In this document: in pieces, positions 19,407 to 31,478 of the stretch
Layout of the letters: the number at the start of each line of letters is the position of its first letter
Position numbering within the stretch: position 1 is the stretch's first letter
Source of the DNA: Enterobacter sp. Ag1
GTDB taxonomy: Bacteria > Pseudomonadota > Gammaproteobacteria > Enterobacterales > Enterobacteriaceae
Length of the DNA: 64,000 nucleotides
Assembly: GCA_000277545.1 (NCBI GenBank)
Contig: AKXM01000060.1
Location: 1-64,000 of the forward strand
Direction of reading: 5' to 3'
Position numbers and translations under genes: made by a program
The notes under the pieces: generated by a model
Seen by the model: the letters and a program-made list of their open reading frames with translations, nothing else
What the model was told of the DNA's origin: nothing
Databases searched by the model: none

Positions 19407-20579
19407 ATGACTAAAAATCTGCAACGTTTCTTTCAGAATGATGCCGCTGGCGGTATTTTTTTGATTGTTGCTGCGGCACTGGCAATGCTACTGGCAAATA
19501 TGGGATCGACCAGCGCTGGCTATGAGGCTTTTCTTGCCACACCTGTTGAAGTGAGAATTGGGCCGCTGGATATCAGTAAAAATCTGCTGCTGTGGGTGAA
19601 TGATGCCTTGATGGCGATTTTCTTCCTGATGATTGGCCTTGAGGTAAAGAGGGAAATGGTTATCGGGTCACTGGCCGATCGCCGTCAGGCTTCATTCCCG
19701 GTCATTGCCGCCCTGGGTGGGATGGTGGTACCGGCTCTGCTTTATCTGGTTTTTAACTATGCTGATCCTGTAACCCGTGAAGGCTGGGCGATACCTGCGG
19801 CAACCGACATTGCCTTTGCTTTAGGGATCCTTGCGCTTCTAGGCAACCGTGTCCCGCTGGCGCTGAAGGTTTTCCTGATGGCGCTGGCAATTATTGATGA
19901 TCTTGGCGCAATTGTGATTATCGCGCTGTTTTATACCAGCGATCTTTCGGTGATGTCGCTAGGTGTCGCTGCCGTGGCCATTGTGGCACTGGCATTGCTG
20001 AACCTGTTTAACGTGCGTCGTACCGGAGTCTACATTCTGGTGGGCGTAATATTGTGGACTGCGGTACTGAAATCAGGCGTGCATGCCACGCTTGCAGGCG
20101 TGATTATTGGCTTCTTCATTCCACTGAAAGAAGAAAAGGGACGCTCGCCAGCTCAGGACCTGGAGCATGTGCTGCATCCGTGGGTCGCCTTCCTGATCCT
20201 GCCGCTGTTTGCTTTTGCTAATGCAGGGGTTTCCCTCAGCGGAGTGACCATGCAGGGGCTAACGTCGCTTCTGCCGCTGGGTATTATGGCCGGGTTGTTC
20301 ATCGGTAAGCCGCTGGGTATCAGCCTGTTTTGCTGGCTGGCGCTGAAGTTTAAGCTTGCCTCACTGCCAGAGGGAACAAGCTTCAGGGATATTATGGCGG
20401 TAGGCGTGCTGTGTGGCATAGGGTTTACGATGTCCATCTTCATCGCTTCACTGGCCTTTGGCGACGTTGACGCGGAGCTGATTACCTGGGCGAAACTGGG
20501 CATTTTGCTGGGGTCGTTACTCTCTGCTGTCGTCGGCTTCATGATGCTAAAAGTACGATTGCCTAAGGCGACTTCATGA
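19407..20579 (+). CDS. nhaA: NhaA, Na+/H+ antiporter
   Basis: NhaA expels Na+ or Li+ in exchange for two protons at alkaline pH, in the inner membrane. The ATG at 19407 gives 390 residues, close to the E. coli length; an in-frame upstream extension lacks family similarity. The ion-binding aspartates are D164 and D165 in [10 protein letters not shown], with D134 in [10 protein letters not shown]. The pH-sensing histidine is in [10 protein letters not shown]. It is followed by its regulator nhaR. The hokC/sokC toxin-antitoxin genes that lie upstream in E. coli K-12 are absent. Confidence 0.97.
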   Translation: MTKNLQRFFQNDAAGGIFLIVAAALAMLLANMGSTSAGYEAFLATPVEVRIGPLDISKNLLLWVNDALMAIFFLMIGLEVKREMVIGSLADRRQASFPVIAALGGMVVPALLYLVFNYADPVTREGWAIPAATDIAFALGILALLGNRVPLALKVFLMALAIIDDLGAIVIIALFYTSDLSVMSLGVAAVAIVALALLNLFNVRRTGVYILVGVILWTAVLKSGVHATLAGVIIGFFIPLKEEKGRSPAQDLEHVLHPWVAFLILPLFAFANAGVSLSGVTMQGLTSLLPLGIMAGLFIGKPLGISLFCWLALKFKLASLPEGTSFRDIMAVGVLCGIGFTMSIFIASLAFGDVDAELITWAKLGILLGSLLSAVVGFMMLKVRLPKATS

Positions 20580-20645
20580 CGTTACTGGCTGCCGGGTCAT
20601 CGTCAGATGACCCGATAATGGATTAATTCTCAGGGAGTGAAGGGC

Positions 20646-21539
20646 ATGTCCCATATCAATTACAATCATCTTTATTATTTCTGGCACGTTTGCAAAGAAG
20701 GGTCGGTTGTCGGTGCCGCTGAGGCATTGTTCCTGACCCCACAAACGATCACCGGGCAAATCAAAGCGCTTGAAGAGCGCCTGCAGGGCAAACTATTCCG
20801 CCGTCAGGGCAGGGGACTTGTCCCTTCGGAGCTGGGGCAACTGGTGTTCCGCTACGCCGACAGAATGTTTACCCTGAGCCAGGAAATGCTGGATATCGTT
20901 AACTACCGTAAAGAAGCTAACATTTTGTTTGATGTTGGCGTGGCGGATGCGTTATCCAAGCGTCTGGTTAGCGGCGTGCTGGATGCGGCCGTGGTCGAGG
21001 ATGAGCAGATCCACCTGCGCTGTTTTGAATCTACCCATGAAATGCTGCTGGAGCAGCTTAGCCAGCATAAGCTGGATATGATCATCTCGGACTGCCCGAT
21101 TGATTCTACTCAGCAGGAAGGGCTGTTCTCGGTGAAGCTCGGTGAATGCGGTATCAGTTTCTGGTGCCAGGGACCGAAGCCTGAACTGCCTTTCCCCGCC
21201 TGTCTGGAAACCAGACGTCTGCTTATTCCCGGGCGTCGCTCAATGCTGGGCCGCAAACTGCTTAACTGGATTAACATCCAGGGACTGAAGATTGAGATTC
21301 TGGGCGAGTTTGATGATGCCGCGCTGATGAAGGCGTTTGGCGCCGCACATAACGCTATCTTTGTGGCACCGACGCTGTATGCGCAGGATATCTATAGCGA
21401 TGACGATATCGTCGAGATAGGCAGAATGGATAACGTGCTGGAGGAGTACCATGCCATTTTTGCCGAACGCATGATTCAGCATCCTGCGGTGCAGCGCATC
21501 TGCAGCAAGGATTACTCCGCGCTGTTTAAAGTTGACTGA
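20646..21539 (+). CDS. nhaR: NhaR, LysR-type activator of nhaA
   Basis: NhaR is a LysR-family regulator that activates nhaA in response to sodium. It has 297 residues. The N-terminal helix-turn-helix lies in about 20-45 ([21 protein letters not shown]), and the co-inducer domain follows from about 95. I place the start at the ATG at 20646, eight bases after GGGAG. A GTG three codons upstream is also in frame, but its own ribosome site would overlap it. Confidence 0.95.
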   Translation: MSHINYNHLYYFWHVCKEGSVVGAAEALFLTPQTITGQIKALEERLQGKLFRRQGRGLVPSELGQLVFRYADRMFTLSQEMLDIVNYRKEANILFDVGVADALSKRLVSGVLDAAVVEDEQIHLRCFESTHEMLLEQLSQHKLDMIISDCPIDSTQQEGLFSVKLGECGISFWCQGPKPELPFPACLETRRLLIPGRRSMLGRKLLNWINIQGLKIEILGEFDDAALMKAFGAAHNAIFVAPTLYAQDIYSDDDIVEIGRMDNVLEEYHAIFAERMIQHPAVQRICSKDYSALFKVD

Positions 21540-21550
21540 ATGACAGGCAT

Positions 21551-21579
21551 AAAAAAACCGGCGTTAGCCGGTTTTTTTA
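21551..21579. terminator. Bidirectional terminator, nhaR/rpsT
   Basis: ACCGGC (21557-21562) pairs with GCCGGT (21567-21572) over GTTA, with seven A before and seven T after. It separates convergent nhaR and rpsT. Confidence 0.9.
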
Positions 21580-21603
21580 TCAAAGCTCACAGCAAAAAGG
21601 CGA

Positions 21604-21888
<285 letters not shown>

Positions 21889-21914
21889 CTATGTGGACAA
21901 TTCAAAGGCCGAGG

Positions 21915-21943
21915 AATATGCCCCGTTAGCCTTCTTTTGTCAA
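21915..21943 (-). promoter_or_regulatory. rpsT promoter (P2-like)
   Basis: On the minus strand TTGACA (21938-21943) and CATATT (21915-21920) are spaced by 17 bases, about 50 bases upstream of rpsT. The following GC-rich stretch is like the discriminator of growth-rate-controlled ribosomal promoters. Confidence 0.8.
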
Positions 21944-22135
21944 TGGATTTGTGCAAATAAGCGTCGTTAAATTTCCGACACCTCTTACGTGTGATGGCGC
22001 GGATTCTACCAGCATCAGGCTTCGGAATACAGTCTTTCGCATCAAAATTCGTCAAGACAAATGCGAAGTCTGCGCAAAGCCCTTCCCAGTACAATGAATT
22101 CATTCAAGCTTTACGTTAAAGGCGCTAATCGCCGG

Positions 22136-22164
22136 TTAACCTTAATCGCGGTAGTTGGTATAAT
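22136..22164 (+). promoter_or_regulatory. ribF promoter
   Basis: TTAACC (22136-22141) and TATAAT (22159-22164) are separated by 17 bases and lie 30 bases upstream of the ribF start. Confidence 0.75.
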
Positions 22165-22193
22165 CCGCCAATTTCCACTGTTTTGAGCCAGCC

Positions 22194-23126
22194 ATGAAGC
22201 TGATACGCGGTATACATAATCTGCGCCGGGAGCACCACGGGTGTGTACTCACCATTGGTAATTTCGACGGCGTGCATCGTGGCCACCAGGCGCTATTAAA
22301 GGGTCTGTGCGAAGAGGGGCGTGCGCGCAACCTTCCGGTAATGGTCATGATTTTTGAGCCTCAACCGCTCGAATTGTTTGCACCGGAAAAAGCCCCTGCC
22401 CGGTTGACTCGCCTGCGAGAAAAGCTGCGCTACCTGGCCGAGTGTGGCGTGGACTACGTGCTGTGCGTGCGCTTTGATCGCCGCTTCGCCGCGCTGAGCG
22501 CACAAAACTTTGTGAGCGACCTTCTGGTTGACCGGCTTGGGGTGCAATTCCTCGCGGTGGGGGATGATTTCCGCTTTGGCGCTGGTCGCCAGGGGGATTT
22601 CTTGTTATTACAGAAGGCTGGGCGCGAATACGGGTTTGATATCACCAGCACCCAAACGTTTTGTGACGATGGGGTGCGTATCAGCAGTACCGCGGTGCGC
22701 CAGGCGCTGGCCGATGATGACCTGCAGCAGGCAGAAAACCTGTTAGGGCATCCGTTTATGATCTCCGGCCGCGTTGTGCATGGGGATGAACTGGGCCGTA
22801 CTATTGGCTTCCCGACGGCAAACCTGCCGCTGCGTCGCCACGTTTCCCCGGTAAAAGGGGTTTATGCGGTGGAAGTCTCAGGCCTTGGTGAAAAGCCGAT
22901 TGCCGGCGTGGCAAACATCGGTACTCGCCCTACGGTGGCGGGAATACGCCAGCAGCTTGAAGTCCATTTACTGGACGTTGTAATGGACCTTTATGGTCGC
23001 CATATAGAAGTAGTGCTGCGTAAAAAGATACGTAATGAGCAGCGATTTGCTTCACTCGATGAGCTGAAGGCGCAAATCGCCAGAGATGTGGTGTCAGCCC
23101 GAGAATTTTTTGAGTCAAATGCCTGA
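22194..23126 (+). CDS. ribF: RibF, bifunctional riboflavin kinase/FAD synthetase
   Basis: RibF makes FMN from riboflavin and then FAD from FMN. It has 310 residues. The N-terminal nucleotidyltransferase domain shows TIGNFDGVHRGHQ and the ISSTAVRQAL motif. The C-terminal flavokinase domain includes GRTIGFPTANL and the metal-binding region GVANIGTRPTV. It is the first gene of a cluster with ileS, lspA, fkpB and ispH; ileS starts 33 bases downstream. Confidence 0.97.
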   Translation: MKLIRGIHNLRREHHGCVLTIGNFDGVHRGHQALLKGLCEEGRARNLPVMVMIFEPQPLELFAPEKAPARLTRLREKLRYLAECGVDYVLCVRFDRRFAALSAQNFVSDLLVDRLGVQFLAVGDDFRFGAGRQGDFLLLQKAGREYGFDITSTQTFCDDGVRISSTAVRQALADDDLQQAENLLGHPFMISGRVVHGDELGRTIGFPTANLPLRRHVSPVKGVYAVEVSGLGEKPIAGVANIGTRPTVAGIRQQLEVHLLDVVMDLYGRHIEVVLRKKIRNEQRFASLDELKAQIARDVVSAREFFESNA

Positions 23127-23158
23127 AAGGCTAACCGAAATACGGAACCGAGAATCTA

Positions 23159-25975
23159 ATGAGTGACTTTAAATCTACCCTAAATTTGCCTGAAACAGGG
23201 TTCCCGATGCGCGGCGACTTAGCCAAGCGCGAACCGGGTATGCTGGCGCGTTGGAATGATGACGATCTGTACGGCATCATCCGTAATGCGAAAAAAGGCA
23301 AAAAAACCTTTATTTTGCATGATGGCCCTCCTTATGCGAACGGTAGCATTCACATTGGTCACTCAGTTAACAAGATTCTGAAAGATATTATTATCAAATC
23401 TAAAGGGCTTTCCGGCTTCGACTCGCCGTACGTGCCGGGCTGGGACTGTCACGGTCTGCCAATCGAGCTTAAGGTTGAGCAGGAATTTGGCAAGCCGGGC
23501 GAGAAATTCACCGCAGCAGAATTCCGTGCAAAATGCCGCGAATACGCCGCTAATCAGGTTAACGGTCAGCGCGAAGACTTCATCCGTCTGGGCGTGCTGG
23601 GCGACTGGTCGCGTCCTTATCTGACCATGGACTTCAATACTGAAGCCAACATCATTCGTGCGCTGGGCAAAATCATCGGCAATGGCCACCTGCACAAAGG
23701 TGCTAAGCCGGTTCACTGGTGCGTGGACTGCCGTTCTGCGCTGGCGGAGGCCGAAGTTGAGTATTACGACAAAACATCCCCGTCCATTGACGTAACGTTC
23801 AATGCCGTTGATGCCGATGCGGTGAAAGCTAAGTTTGGTGCTTCTGCCGTTAATGGCCCGGTCTCTCTGCTTATCTGGACCACAACGCCGTGGACGCTGC
23901 CAGCTAACCGCGCTATCTCTCTGGGCGCCGAGTTCGATTACGTACTGGTGCAGATTGAAGGCCAGGCGCTGATCGTGGCGAAAGACCTGCTGGAAAGCGT
24001 GCTGAAGCGTGCTGGCGTAACTGATTACCAGGTTCTCGGTACCGTGAAAGGCGCTGAGCTTGAGCTGCTGCGCTTTAAGCACCCGTTCATGGGCTTTGAC
24101 GTCCCGGCTATTCTGGGCGATCACGTTACCCTGGACGCGGGTACAGGTGCGGTTCACACCGCCGGTGGTCACGGCCCGGACGACTACACCATCAGCCAGA
24201 AATACGGCCTGGAAATCGCGAACCCGGTTGGCCCGGACGGGAGCTATCTGCCAGGGACCTATGAAGGTCTGGACGGTGTTCAGGTGTTCAAAGCGAACGA
24301 CCTGATCGTTAACATCCTGCGTGACAAAGGCGCTCTGCTGCACGTTGAAAAACTGCTGCACAGCTACCCACACTGCTGGCGCCACAAAACGCCGATCATC
24401 TTCCGTGCAACGCCACAGTGGTTTATCAGCATGGATCAGAAAGGCCTGCGCGCGCAGTCCCTGAAAGAGATCAAAGGCGTGCAGTGGATCCCTGACTGGG
24501 GCCAGGCGCGTATCGAATCCATGGTGGCAAATCGCCCTGACTGGTGTATCTCGCGTCAGCGTACCTGGGGCGTGCCGATGTCACTGTTCGTGCACAAAGA
24601 TACCGAAGAACTGCACCCACGTTCGCTCGAGCTGATGGAAGAAGTCGCTAAGCGCGTTGAGCAAGATGGCATCCAGGCGTGGTGGGATCTCGATCCGCGC
24701 GACATCATGGGGGATGACGCAGACAACTACGTTAAAGTGCCGGATACCCTGGACGTTTGGTTCGATTCAGGATCTACTCACTCTTCCGTTGTTGACGTGC
24801 GTCCAGAATTCCACGGCCACGCGGCGGATATGTACCTGGAAGGCTCGGATCAGCATCGCGGCTGGTTCATGTCCTCCCTGATGATTTCCACGGCGATGAA
24901 AGGCAAAGCGCCTTACCGTCAGGTACTGACCCACGGCTTTACCGTGGATGGTCAGGGCCGCAAGATGTCCAAATCTATCGGCAACACCGTTAGCCCACAG
25001 GACGTGATGAACAAACTCGGCGCGGACATTCTGCGTCTGTGGGTGGCATCTACCGATTACACTGGCGAAATGGCCGTTTCCGACGAGATCCTGAAACGCT
25101 CCGCTGACGCTTACCGCCGTATCCGTAACACCGCCCGCTTCCTGCTGGCCAACCTTAACGGCTTCAATCCTGAAACCGATATGGTGAAACCGGAGGAAAT
25201 GGTGGTGCTGGATCGCTGGGCCGTTGGCTGTGCGCAAGAAGCTCAGGCGGATATCATCGCCTCTTACGAAAACTACGATTTCCACGAAGTTGTGCAGCGC
25301 CTGATGCGCTTCTGCTCCGTGGAGATGGGCTCGTTCTACCTCGACATCATCAAAGACCGCCAGTACACCGCGAAAGCGGACAGCGTGGCGCGTCGCAGCT
25401 GCCAGACCGCGCTGTACCACATTGCTGAAGCGCTGGTCCGCTGGATGGCGCCGATCATGTCCTTCACCGCCGATGAAATCTGGGGCTACCTGCCAGGTTC
25501 TCGCGAGAAGTATGTGTTCACCGGTGAATGGTACGAAGGTCTGTTTGGCCTGGCGGAAAACGAAGCGATGAACGGTGAGTTCTGGGACACGCTGCTGACC
25601 GTTCGTGGTGAAGTGAACAAGGTTATCGAGCAGGCTCGTGCTGATAAGCGCATCGGTGGTTCTCTGGAAGCGGCAGTGACGCTGTACGCTGACGCAGAGC
25701 TGGCGGCCAGGCTGAACAGCCTGAGCGACGAATTACGATTTGTCCTGTTGACCTCCGGGGCTGCGGTTGCCGATTATGCGCAGGCGAGTGAAGACGCTCA
25801 GCAGAGCGAAATCCTCAAAGGGCTGAAAGTGGCTCTGCGTAAAGCCGACGGTGAGAAGTGCCCGCGCTGCTGGCATTACACCACCGATATCGGTCAGGTA
25901 GCGGAACACGCAGAAATCTGCGGCCGCTGTGTCAGCAACGTAGCCGGTGACGGCGAACAACGTAAGTTTGCTTGA
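23159..25975 (+). CDS. ileS: IleS, isoleucine-tRNA ligase
   Basis: IleS charges tRNA-Ile and edits misactivated valine. It has 938 residues, as in E. coli. It has the class I HIGH motif (HIGH in NGSIHIGHS, near 64), the editing CP1 domain (about 200-400, [13 protein letters not shown]) and KMSKS in [10 protein letters not shown] (near 602). The zinc ribbon at the C-terminus has CPRC and CGRC. Its TGA stop shares a base with the lspA ATG. Confidence 0.99.
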   Translation: MSDFKSTLNLPETGFPMRGDLAKREPGMLARWNDDDLYGIIRNAKKGKKTFILHDGPPYANGSIHIGHSVNKILKDIIIKSKGLSGFDSPYVPGWDCHGLPIELKVEQEFGKPGEKFTAAEFRAKCREYAANQVNGQREDFIRLGVLGDWSRPYLTMDFNTEANIIRALGKIIGNGHLHKGAKPVHWCVDCRSALAEAEVEYYDKTSPSIDVTFNAVDADAVKAKFGASAVNGPVSLLIWTTTPWTLPANRAISLGAEFDYVLVQIEGQALIVAKDLLESVLKRAGVTDYQVLGTVKGAELELLRFKHPFMGFDVPAILGDHVTLDAGTGAVHTAGGHGPDDYTISQKYGLEIANPVGPDGSYLPGTYEGLDGVQVFKANDLIVNILRDKGALLHVEKLLHSYPHCWRHKTPIIFRATPQWFISMDQKGLRAQSLKEIKGVQWIPDWGQARIESMVANRPDWCISRQRTWGVPMSLFVHKDTEELHPRSLELMEEVAKRVEQDGIQAWWDLDPRDIMGDDADNYVKVPDTLDVWFDSGSTHSSVVDVRPEFHGHAADMYLEGSDQHRGWFMSSLMISTAMKGKAPYRQVLTHGFTVDGQGRKMSKSIGNTVSPQDVMNKLGADILRLWVASTDYTGEMAVSDEILKRSADAYRRIRNTARFLLANLNGFNPETDMVKPEEMVVLDRWAVGCAQEAQADIIASYENYDFHEVVQRLMRFCSVEMGSFYLDIIKDRQYTAKADSVARRSCQTALYHIAEALVRWMAPIMSFTADEIWGYLPGSREKYVFTGEWYEGLFGLAENEAMNGEFWDTLLTVRGEVNKVIEQARADKRIGGSLEAAVTLYADAELAARLNSLSDELRFVLLTSGAAVADYAQASEDAQQSEILKGLKVALRKADGEKCPRCWHYTTDIGQVAEHAEICGRCVSNVAGDGEQRKFA

Positions 25976-26478
25976 TGAAACCCATTTTCTCTACCGGATT
26001 GCGCTGGCTGTGGCTGGTGGTGGTAGTGCTGATTGTGGACCTGGGCAGTAAATATCTGATCCTCCAGCATTTCATGCTGGGGGACACGGTATCCCTGTTC
26101 CCGTCCCTGAATTTGCACTATGCGCGTAACTATGGCGCAGCGTTTAGCTTCCTGGCCGACAAAGGCGGCTGGCAGCGCTGGTTCTTCGCGGGTATCGCTA
26201 TCGGTATCTGTGTAGCGTTGGTGTGGATGATGTATCGCGCTAAAGCCAGCCAGAAACTGAATAACATCGCCTATGCGTTAATCATTGGCGGTGCGCTCGG
26301 GAATCTGTTCGATCGCCTGTGGCACGGTTTTGTCGTCGACATGATCGATTTCTACGTTGGCGACTGGCATTTTGCCACCTTCAATCTGGCCGATACCGCA
26401 ATTTGTATCGGTGCGGCGCTGATTGTGCTGGAGGGATTCATTGTTTCCTCCGACAAGCCCGCGAAGCAAAAAGGGTAA
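25975..26478 (+). CDS. lspA: LspA, lipoprotein signal peptidase
   Basis: LspA is signal peptidase II, an aspartic protease of the inner membrane that cuts prolipoproteins before the lipid-modified Cys. It has 167 residues and four transmembrane helices. The catalytic aspartates are about D122 in VVDMIDFY and D140 in FNLADTAIC. The ATG at 25975 overlaps the ileS stop by one base, so translation is coupled. A TTG one codon upstream is in frame but unlikely. Confidence 0.97.
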   Translation: MKPIFSTGLRWLWLVVVVLIVDLGSKYLILQHFMLGDTVSLFPSLNLHYARNYGAAFSFLADKGGWQRWFFAGIAIGICVALVWMMYRAKASQKLNNIAYALIIGGALGNLFDRLWHGFVVDMIDFYVGDWHFATFNLADTAICIGAALIVLEGFIVSSDKPAKQKG

Positions 26479-26481
26479 TCC

Positions 26482-26952
26482 ATGGTTGAGTCCGTACAAA
26501 CCAACAGCGCGGTGCTGGTGCACTTTACGCTTAAGCTTGAGGATGGCTCCACCGCGGAGTCAACCCGCGCTAACGGTAAACCTGCGCTATTTCGCCTTGG
26601 GGATGAAACATTGTCGCCGGGCCTGGAAGACCAACTGGTTGGCCTGAAAGCTGGCGACAAAAAAGCGTTCTCGCTGGCGCCAGAAGCAGCTTTTGGCATT
26701 CCAAGCCCGGATATGATCCAGTACTTCTCGCGCCGTGAGTTTGTCGAAGCGGGCGAACCGGAGCCGGGCGCTATCATGCTCTTTACCGCAATGGATGGCA
26801 GCGAAATGCCGGGCGTGGTGCGTGAAGTTAACGGTGATTCTATCACCGTAGACTTTAACCATCCGCTGGCCGGGCAGACTATCCATTTTGATATTGAAGT
26901 GCTGGAAGTTGATCCGGTCCTGGAGGCGTTGAATGCAGATCCTGTTGGCTAA
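26482..26952 (+). CDS. fkpB: FkpB, FKBP-type peptidyl-prolyl isomerase
   Basis: FkpB (SlpA) is a cytosolic prolyl isomerase with an insert-in-flap chaperone domain. It has 156 residues, a little longer than in E. coli (149). The FKBP fold is visible from [12 protein letters not shown] through [15 protein letters not shown]; the flap insert lies around 70-125. It starts three bases after lspA and overlaps the first bases of ispH. Confidence 0.94.
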   Translation: MVESVQTNSAVLVHFTLKLEDGSTAESTRANGKPALFRLGDETLSPGLEDQLVGLKAGDKKAFSLAPEAAFGIPSPDMIQYFSRREFVEAGEPEPGAIMLFTAMDGSEMPGVVREVNGDSITVDFNHPLAGQTIHFDIEVLEVDPVLEALNADPVG

Positions 26953-27883
26953 TCCCAGAGGCTTTTGCGCTGGGGTCGACCGCGCTATCAGCATTGTGGA
27001 AAACGCGCTGCAGATTTACGGCGCGCCTATCTACGTTCGTCATGAAGTGGTGCATAACCGCTATGTGGTGGACAGCCTGCGCGAGCGCGGAGCGATTTTT
27101 ATCGAGCAAATTAGCGAAGTGCCGGACGGCGCTATCCTGATTTTCTCCGCGCACGGTGTTTCTCAGGCGGTGCGTAACGAAGCGAAGAGCCGTGAGCTGA
27201 CAGTTTTCGATGCCACCTGTCCGTTAGTGACTAAAGTGCATATGGAAGTGGCGCGTGCCAGCCGCCGTGGTGAAGAGTCTATTCTGATTGGCCATGCTGG
27301 CCACCCGGAAGTGGAAGGTACCATGGGCCAGTACAGCAACCCGAAAGGGGGCATGTACCTGGTGGAGTCACCGGACGATGTCTGGACGCTTGAAGTCAAA
27401 GACGAAAGCAATCTGTCGTTTATGACCCAAACTACGCTTTCCGTGGACGATACCTCGGATGTGATTGACGCCCTGCGTCAGCGTTTCCCGAAAATTATCG
27501 GCCCGCGTAAAGACGACATTTGTTATGCCACGACCAACCGTCAGGAAGCGGTTCGGGCGCTGGCCACGGAAGCTGATGTTGTGCTGGTGGTAGGGTCCAA
27601 AAACTCCTCGAACTCCAACCGTCTTGCCGAACTGGCGCAGCGGATGGGGAAAGCCGCCTGGCTTATTGATGATGCTTCTGATATTCAGGAGTCCTGGTTA
27701 AAAGACGTGAATTGCGTCGGTGTTACCGCCGGGGCCTCTGCGCCTGATGTATTGGTGCAAAACGTCATTGCTCGCCTGCGCGAACTTGGCGGGAGCGAAG
27801 CTAAGGAGCTGACAGGGCGCGAAGAGAATATCGTCTTTGAAGTGCCGCGTGAACTGCGCGTGGACATCCGTGAAGTGGATTAG
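26933..27883 (+). CDS. ispH: IspH, HMB-PP reductase
   Basis: IspH reduces (E)-4-hydroxy-3-methylbut-2-enyl diphosphate to IPP and DMAPP, the last step of the MEP isoprenoid pathway. It has 316 residues. Its iron-sulfur cluster ligands are C12 (GFCAGV), C96 in the DATCPLV region and C197 in [11 protein letters not shown]. The gene overlaps the fkpB end by 20 bases and closes the cluster. Confidence 0.98.
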   Translation: MQILLANPRGFCAGVDRAISIVENALQIYGAPIYVRHEVVHNRYVVDSLRERGAIFIEQISEVPDGAILIFSAHGVSQAVRNEAKSRELTVFDATCPLVTKVHMEVARASRRGEESILIGHAGHPEVEGTMGQYSNPKGGMYLVESPDDVWTLEVKDESNLSFMTQTTLSVDDTSDVIDALRQRFPKIIGPRKDDICYATTNRQEAVRALATEADVVLVVGSKNSSNSNRLAELAQRMGKAAWLIDDASDIQESWLKDVNCVGVTAGASAPDVLVQNVIARLRELGGSEAKELTGREENIVFEVPRELRVDIREVD

Positions 27884-27910
27884 CGTCGCAGGTTTCCGTT
27901 TATGAGAAGA

Positions 27911-27942
27911 TGCCAGCTGGTGTATGCCCGCTGGCATTTTTT
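27911..27942 (+). terminator. Terminator after ispH
   Basis: TGCCAGC (27911-27917) pairs with GCTGGCA (27930-27936) and is followed by six T. It lies between ispH and rihC; the rihC ribosome-binding site is immediately downstream. Confidence 0.8.
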
Positions 27943-27954
27943 ATGGAGAACAGC

Positions 27955-28872
27955 ATGACCAGAACCCCGATTATTCTTGATACTGACCCCGGTATCGACG
28001 ATGCGGTTGCCCTTGCCGCGGCTTTGTTTGCACCCCAGCTAGATTTGAAACTCATCACCACCGTGGCTGGAAATGTCTCGGTGGACAAAACCACGCGTAA
28101 TGCTCTTCAACTGCTGGAGTTTTGGCAGAAAGAGACGCCCGTGGCGAAAGGGGCTTCTGTCCCGCTGCTGCGCCCGCTGCGGGATGCAGCTTACGTACAC
28201 GGCGAGTCGGGAATGGAAGGGTATGTCTTCACCGAAACATCTCGTCGTGAACTGCCAATTCCCGCATTCCAGGCCATGTACGATTGTCTGAAAAGCAGCG
28301 ATGAGCCGGTGACTCTGGTTACCATTGGTCCATTGACTAACGTTGCCATGCTGCTGACGCAGTACCCTGAATGTAAGACGTATATTAAACGCGTGGTCAT
28401 GATGGGCGGCTCTGCGGGGCGGGGCAACTTTACGCCGACGGCTGAATTTAATATGGCCATTGATCCTGAGGCGGCAGCACGCGTCTTTGACAGCGGGCTG
28501 GATATCGTCATGTGTGGGCTGGATGTGACAAATCGTGCAATGCTTGCGCCTGAATTTCTGGCTCAGCTGCCAGCCTTGAATCGCACCGGGAAGATGCTGC
28601 ACGCGCTATTCAGTCATTACCGCAGCGGCAGCATGGATACCGGGCTGCGAATGCATGATTTGACCGCCATTGCGTGGCTGGTGAAGCCCGAGCTGTTCCA
28701 GACATTCCCCTGCTTTGTCGCGGTAGAAACGCACGGTACTTATACCAGCGGAACGACAGTGGTGGATCTCGAACATCGTCTCGAACGTCCGGCCAATGCA
28801 CAGGTTGCGCTGGATATTGATATTCCAGGTTTTCAGGCGTGGGTTGCTGAAGTTCTGGCGTTGGCACCGTGA
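27955..28872 (+). CDS. rihC: RihC, ribonucleoside hydrolase
   Basis: RihC hydrolyses purine and pyrimidine ribonucleosides to base and ribose for salvage. It has 305 residues (304 in E. coli). The calcium-binding DTDPGIDDA signature is at the N-terminus, and the active-site region includes [13 protein letters not shown] and [10 protein letters not shown]. The ATG at 27955 follows GGAGAA at the usual distance; a longer in-frame start at 27910 sits inside the terminator. Confidence 0.95.
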   Translation: MTRTPIILDTDPGIDDAVALAAALFAPQLDLKLITTVAGNVSVDKTTRNALQLLEFWQKETPVAKGASVPLLRPLRDAAYVHGESGMEGYVFTETSRRELPIPAFQAMYDCLKSSDEPVTLVTIGPLTNVAMLLTQYPECKTYIKRVVMMGGSAGRGNFTPTAEFNMAIDPEAAARVFDSGLDIVMCGLDVTNRAMLAPEFLAQLPALNRTGKMLHALFSHYRSGSMDTGLRMHDLTAIAWLVKPELFQTFPCFVAVETHGTYTSGTTVVDLEHRLERPANAQVALDIDIPGFQAWVAEVLALAP

Positions 28873-29016
28873 ATAATTATCCCATTAAAAGCAGGGGAAT
28901 TATCTGCGTTATTGATAACTGCCGGGCCATGACAGTAAATTCTAATTATGGGTGTTTTCGGCTGGCGGCCTGCTAGAGGGCTGGTTAACCTGATAACGTT
29001 TTTACGAATTATTTAA

Positions 29017-29853
<837 letters not shown>

Positions 29854-30073
29854 TTAAATGCATCCTTATGAATGTGGTTTATTGTTTTTAATTGATTGAT
29901 TTTGGGGTGATTAATTTCACCCTTTTGTTTTTTTAAATGTTTGATATTAATTTATATATGTAATCCATTAAATTGGTTGCTATCATCTGTTTTTGTGTTG
30001 TTGTAATGTTAATTTTGACCACTTGGTCCACTTTTTCACTGTTCTCTCTCCACTTTCCCAGTATTCATGGTCA

Positions 30074-30085
30074 GCAACCGATTAC
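30074..30085. promoter_or_regulatory. Candidate PurR operator upstream of carAB
   Basis: GCAACCGATTAC matches the PurR core GCAAACGTTTGC at 9 of 12 positions, including the central CG. Its centre lies about 130 bases upstream of the expected P1 start, close to the position reported for E. coli. It is a candidate site only. Confidence 0.5.
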
Positions 30086-30173
30086 TTTCCCCAGGTTAGT
30101 TGGCTATTTTGACCTTCAAATCAGATATTTTTACTCTGAGCGGCAAAAGAGACATAAAAACTTCGTCTTGAGG

Positions 30174-30202
30174 TAGACTTTTACCCGGCTTGTCTCTAGA
30201 AT
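30174..30202 (+). promoter_or_regulatory. carAB promoter P1 (pyrimidine-controlled)
   Basis: TAGACT (30174-30179), a 17-base spacer and TAGAAT (30197-30202) form a reasonable sigma-70 promoter about 110 bases upstream of carA, in the position of E. coli carP1. Confidence 0.65.
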
Positions 30203-30262
30203 GCCGCCGTTTGCCAAAAATCCGTAGGGCAGACGCTTTTTGCATTTGATTCAGGCGTTAGT

Positions 30263-30301
30263 TTTGAATTAATATGCGAATAAATTGAATGTTTATTCCC
30301 T
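30263..30301. promoter_or_regulatory. Tandem ArgR boxes at carAB promoter P2
   Basis: Two 18-bp ARG boxes, starting TTTGAATTAATATG (30263-30280) and ATTGAATGTTTATT (30284-30301), are separated by exactly 3 bases, the spacing required for the ArgR hexamer. They cover the expected P2 promoter just upstream of carA, so arginine should repress it. Confidence 0.85.
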
Positions 30302-30311
30302 GGAGGACGTT

Positions 30312-31460
30312 TTGATTAAGTCAGCGCTGTTGGTTCTGGAAGACGGAACCCAATTCCACGGTCGGGCCATTGGGGCATCGGGTACGGCAGTGGGTGAAGT
30401 CGTTTTCAATACCTCATTGACCGGTTATCAAGAAATCCTCACTGATCCTTCCTACTCCCGCCAGATCGTCACTCTTACTTATCCTCATATCGGTAATGTC
30501 GGCACCAATGAAGCCGACGAAGAATCCTCCCAGGTTCATGCGCAAGGCCTCGTCATTCGTGACCTGCCGCTGATTGCCAGCAACTTCAGAAGTCAGGAAG
30601 ACCTTTCTTCTTACCTTAAGCGCCATAACATCGTGGCGATTGCCGATATTGATACCCGTAAGCTGACCCGCCTGCTGCGTGAAAAAGGTGCCCAGAACGG
30701 CTGCATCATCGCGGGCGATAACGTAGACGCGGCCCTGGCGCTGGAAAAAGCCAAAGCATTCCCTGGCCTGAACGGCATGGACCTCGCTAAAGAAGTCACC
30801 ACGAAAGAAGCTTACACCTGGCAGCAGGGGAGCTGGACGCTGGAAGGCGACCTGCCAGAAGCGGCAAAAACCGAAGAGTTACCTTTCCACGTAGTGGCTT
30901 ATGACTACGGCGCGAAACGCAATATTCTGCGTATGTTGGTGGACAGAGGCTGCCGCCTGACGGTGGTACCTGCTCAAACGCCAGCGGAAGACGTGCTGAA
31001 GATGAACCCGGATGGCATCTTCCTTTCTAACGGCCCTGGCGACCCGGCACCGTGCGACTACGCCATCAGCGCAATCAAATCCTTCCTGGAGACAGAAATT
31101 CCTGTCTTTGGTATCTGCCTTGGCCACCAGCTGTTGGCATTGGCCAGCGGTGCCAACACCGTAAAAATGAAGTTTGGTCACCACGGCGGCAACCACCCGG
31201 TAAAAGACCTGGATAAAGACTGCGTGATGATCACCGCGCAGAACCACGGTTTCGCGGTTGATGAGGCCACGCTGCCTGCTAACCTGCGCGTAACCCACAA
31301 ATCACTGTTCGATGGCACCCTGCAGGGGATTCATCGTACCGATAAAGCCGCGTTCAGCTTCCAGGGGCACCCTGAGGCGAGCCCGGGGCCGCACGACGCT
31401 GCACCGCTGTTTGACCACTTTATCGATTTGATTAAGCAATACCGTTCTACCGCTAAATAA
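30312..31460 (+). CDS. carA: CarA, carbamoyl phosphate synthase small subunit
   Basis: CarA is the glutamine amidotransferase subunit that feeds ammonia to CarB for carbamoyl phosphate, a precursor of arginine and pyrimidines. It has 382 residues, as in E. coli. The class I glutaminase Cys is in [10 protein letters not shown] and the His/Glu pair in [11 protein letters not shown]. The start is a TTG at 30312, preceded by TGGAGG; E. coli carA also uses TTG. A longer ATG start at 30285 would lie inside the second ArgR box. Confidence 0.97.
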   Translation: MIKSALLVLEDGTQFHGRAIGASGTAVGEVVFNTSLTGYQEILTDPSYSRQIVTLTYPHIGNVGTNEADEESSQVHAQGLVIRDLPLIASNFRSQEDLSSYLKRHNIVAIADIDTRKLTRLLREKGAQNGCIIAGDNVDAALALEKAKAFPGLNGMDLAKEVTTKEAYTWQQGSWTLEGDLPEAAKTEELPFHVVAYDYGAKRNILRMLVDRGCRLTVVPAQTPAEDVLKMNPDGIFLSNGPGDPAPCDYAISAIKSFLETEIPVFGICLGHQLLALASGANTVKMKFGHHGGNHPVKDLDKDCVMITAQNHGFAVDEATLPANLRVTHKSLFDGTLQGIHRTDKAAFSFQGHPEASPGPHDAAPLFDHFIDLIKQYRSTAK

Positions 31461-31478
31461 TCAGGAGCCGAGAAGACC

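Larger units (their letters stand above)
29854..30311. other. carAB upstream control region
   Basis: This 458-base AT-rich gap has no believable gene. It holds a PurR-like operator (30074-30085), a P1-type promoter (30174-30202) and a tandem pair of ArgR boxes (30263-30301), matching the elaborate control known for E. coli carAB. A 67-codon frame in this gap is AT-rich and unsupported. Confidence 0.7.

Noticed and set aside
23363..24385. 340-codon open frame antisense to ileS
   Set aside because: It is a shadow of a highly biased gene, with no start signal or family match.
29973..30176. 67-codon open frame upstream of carA
   Set aside because: It is AT-rich, lacks a ribosome site and overlaps the PurR-like site and carP1 -35 region.
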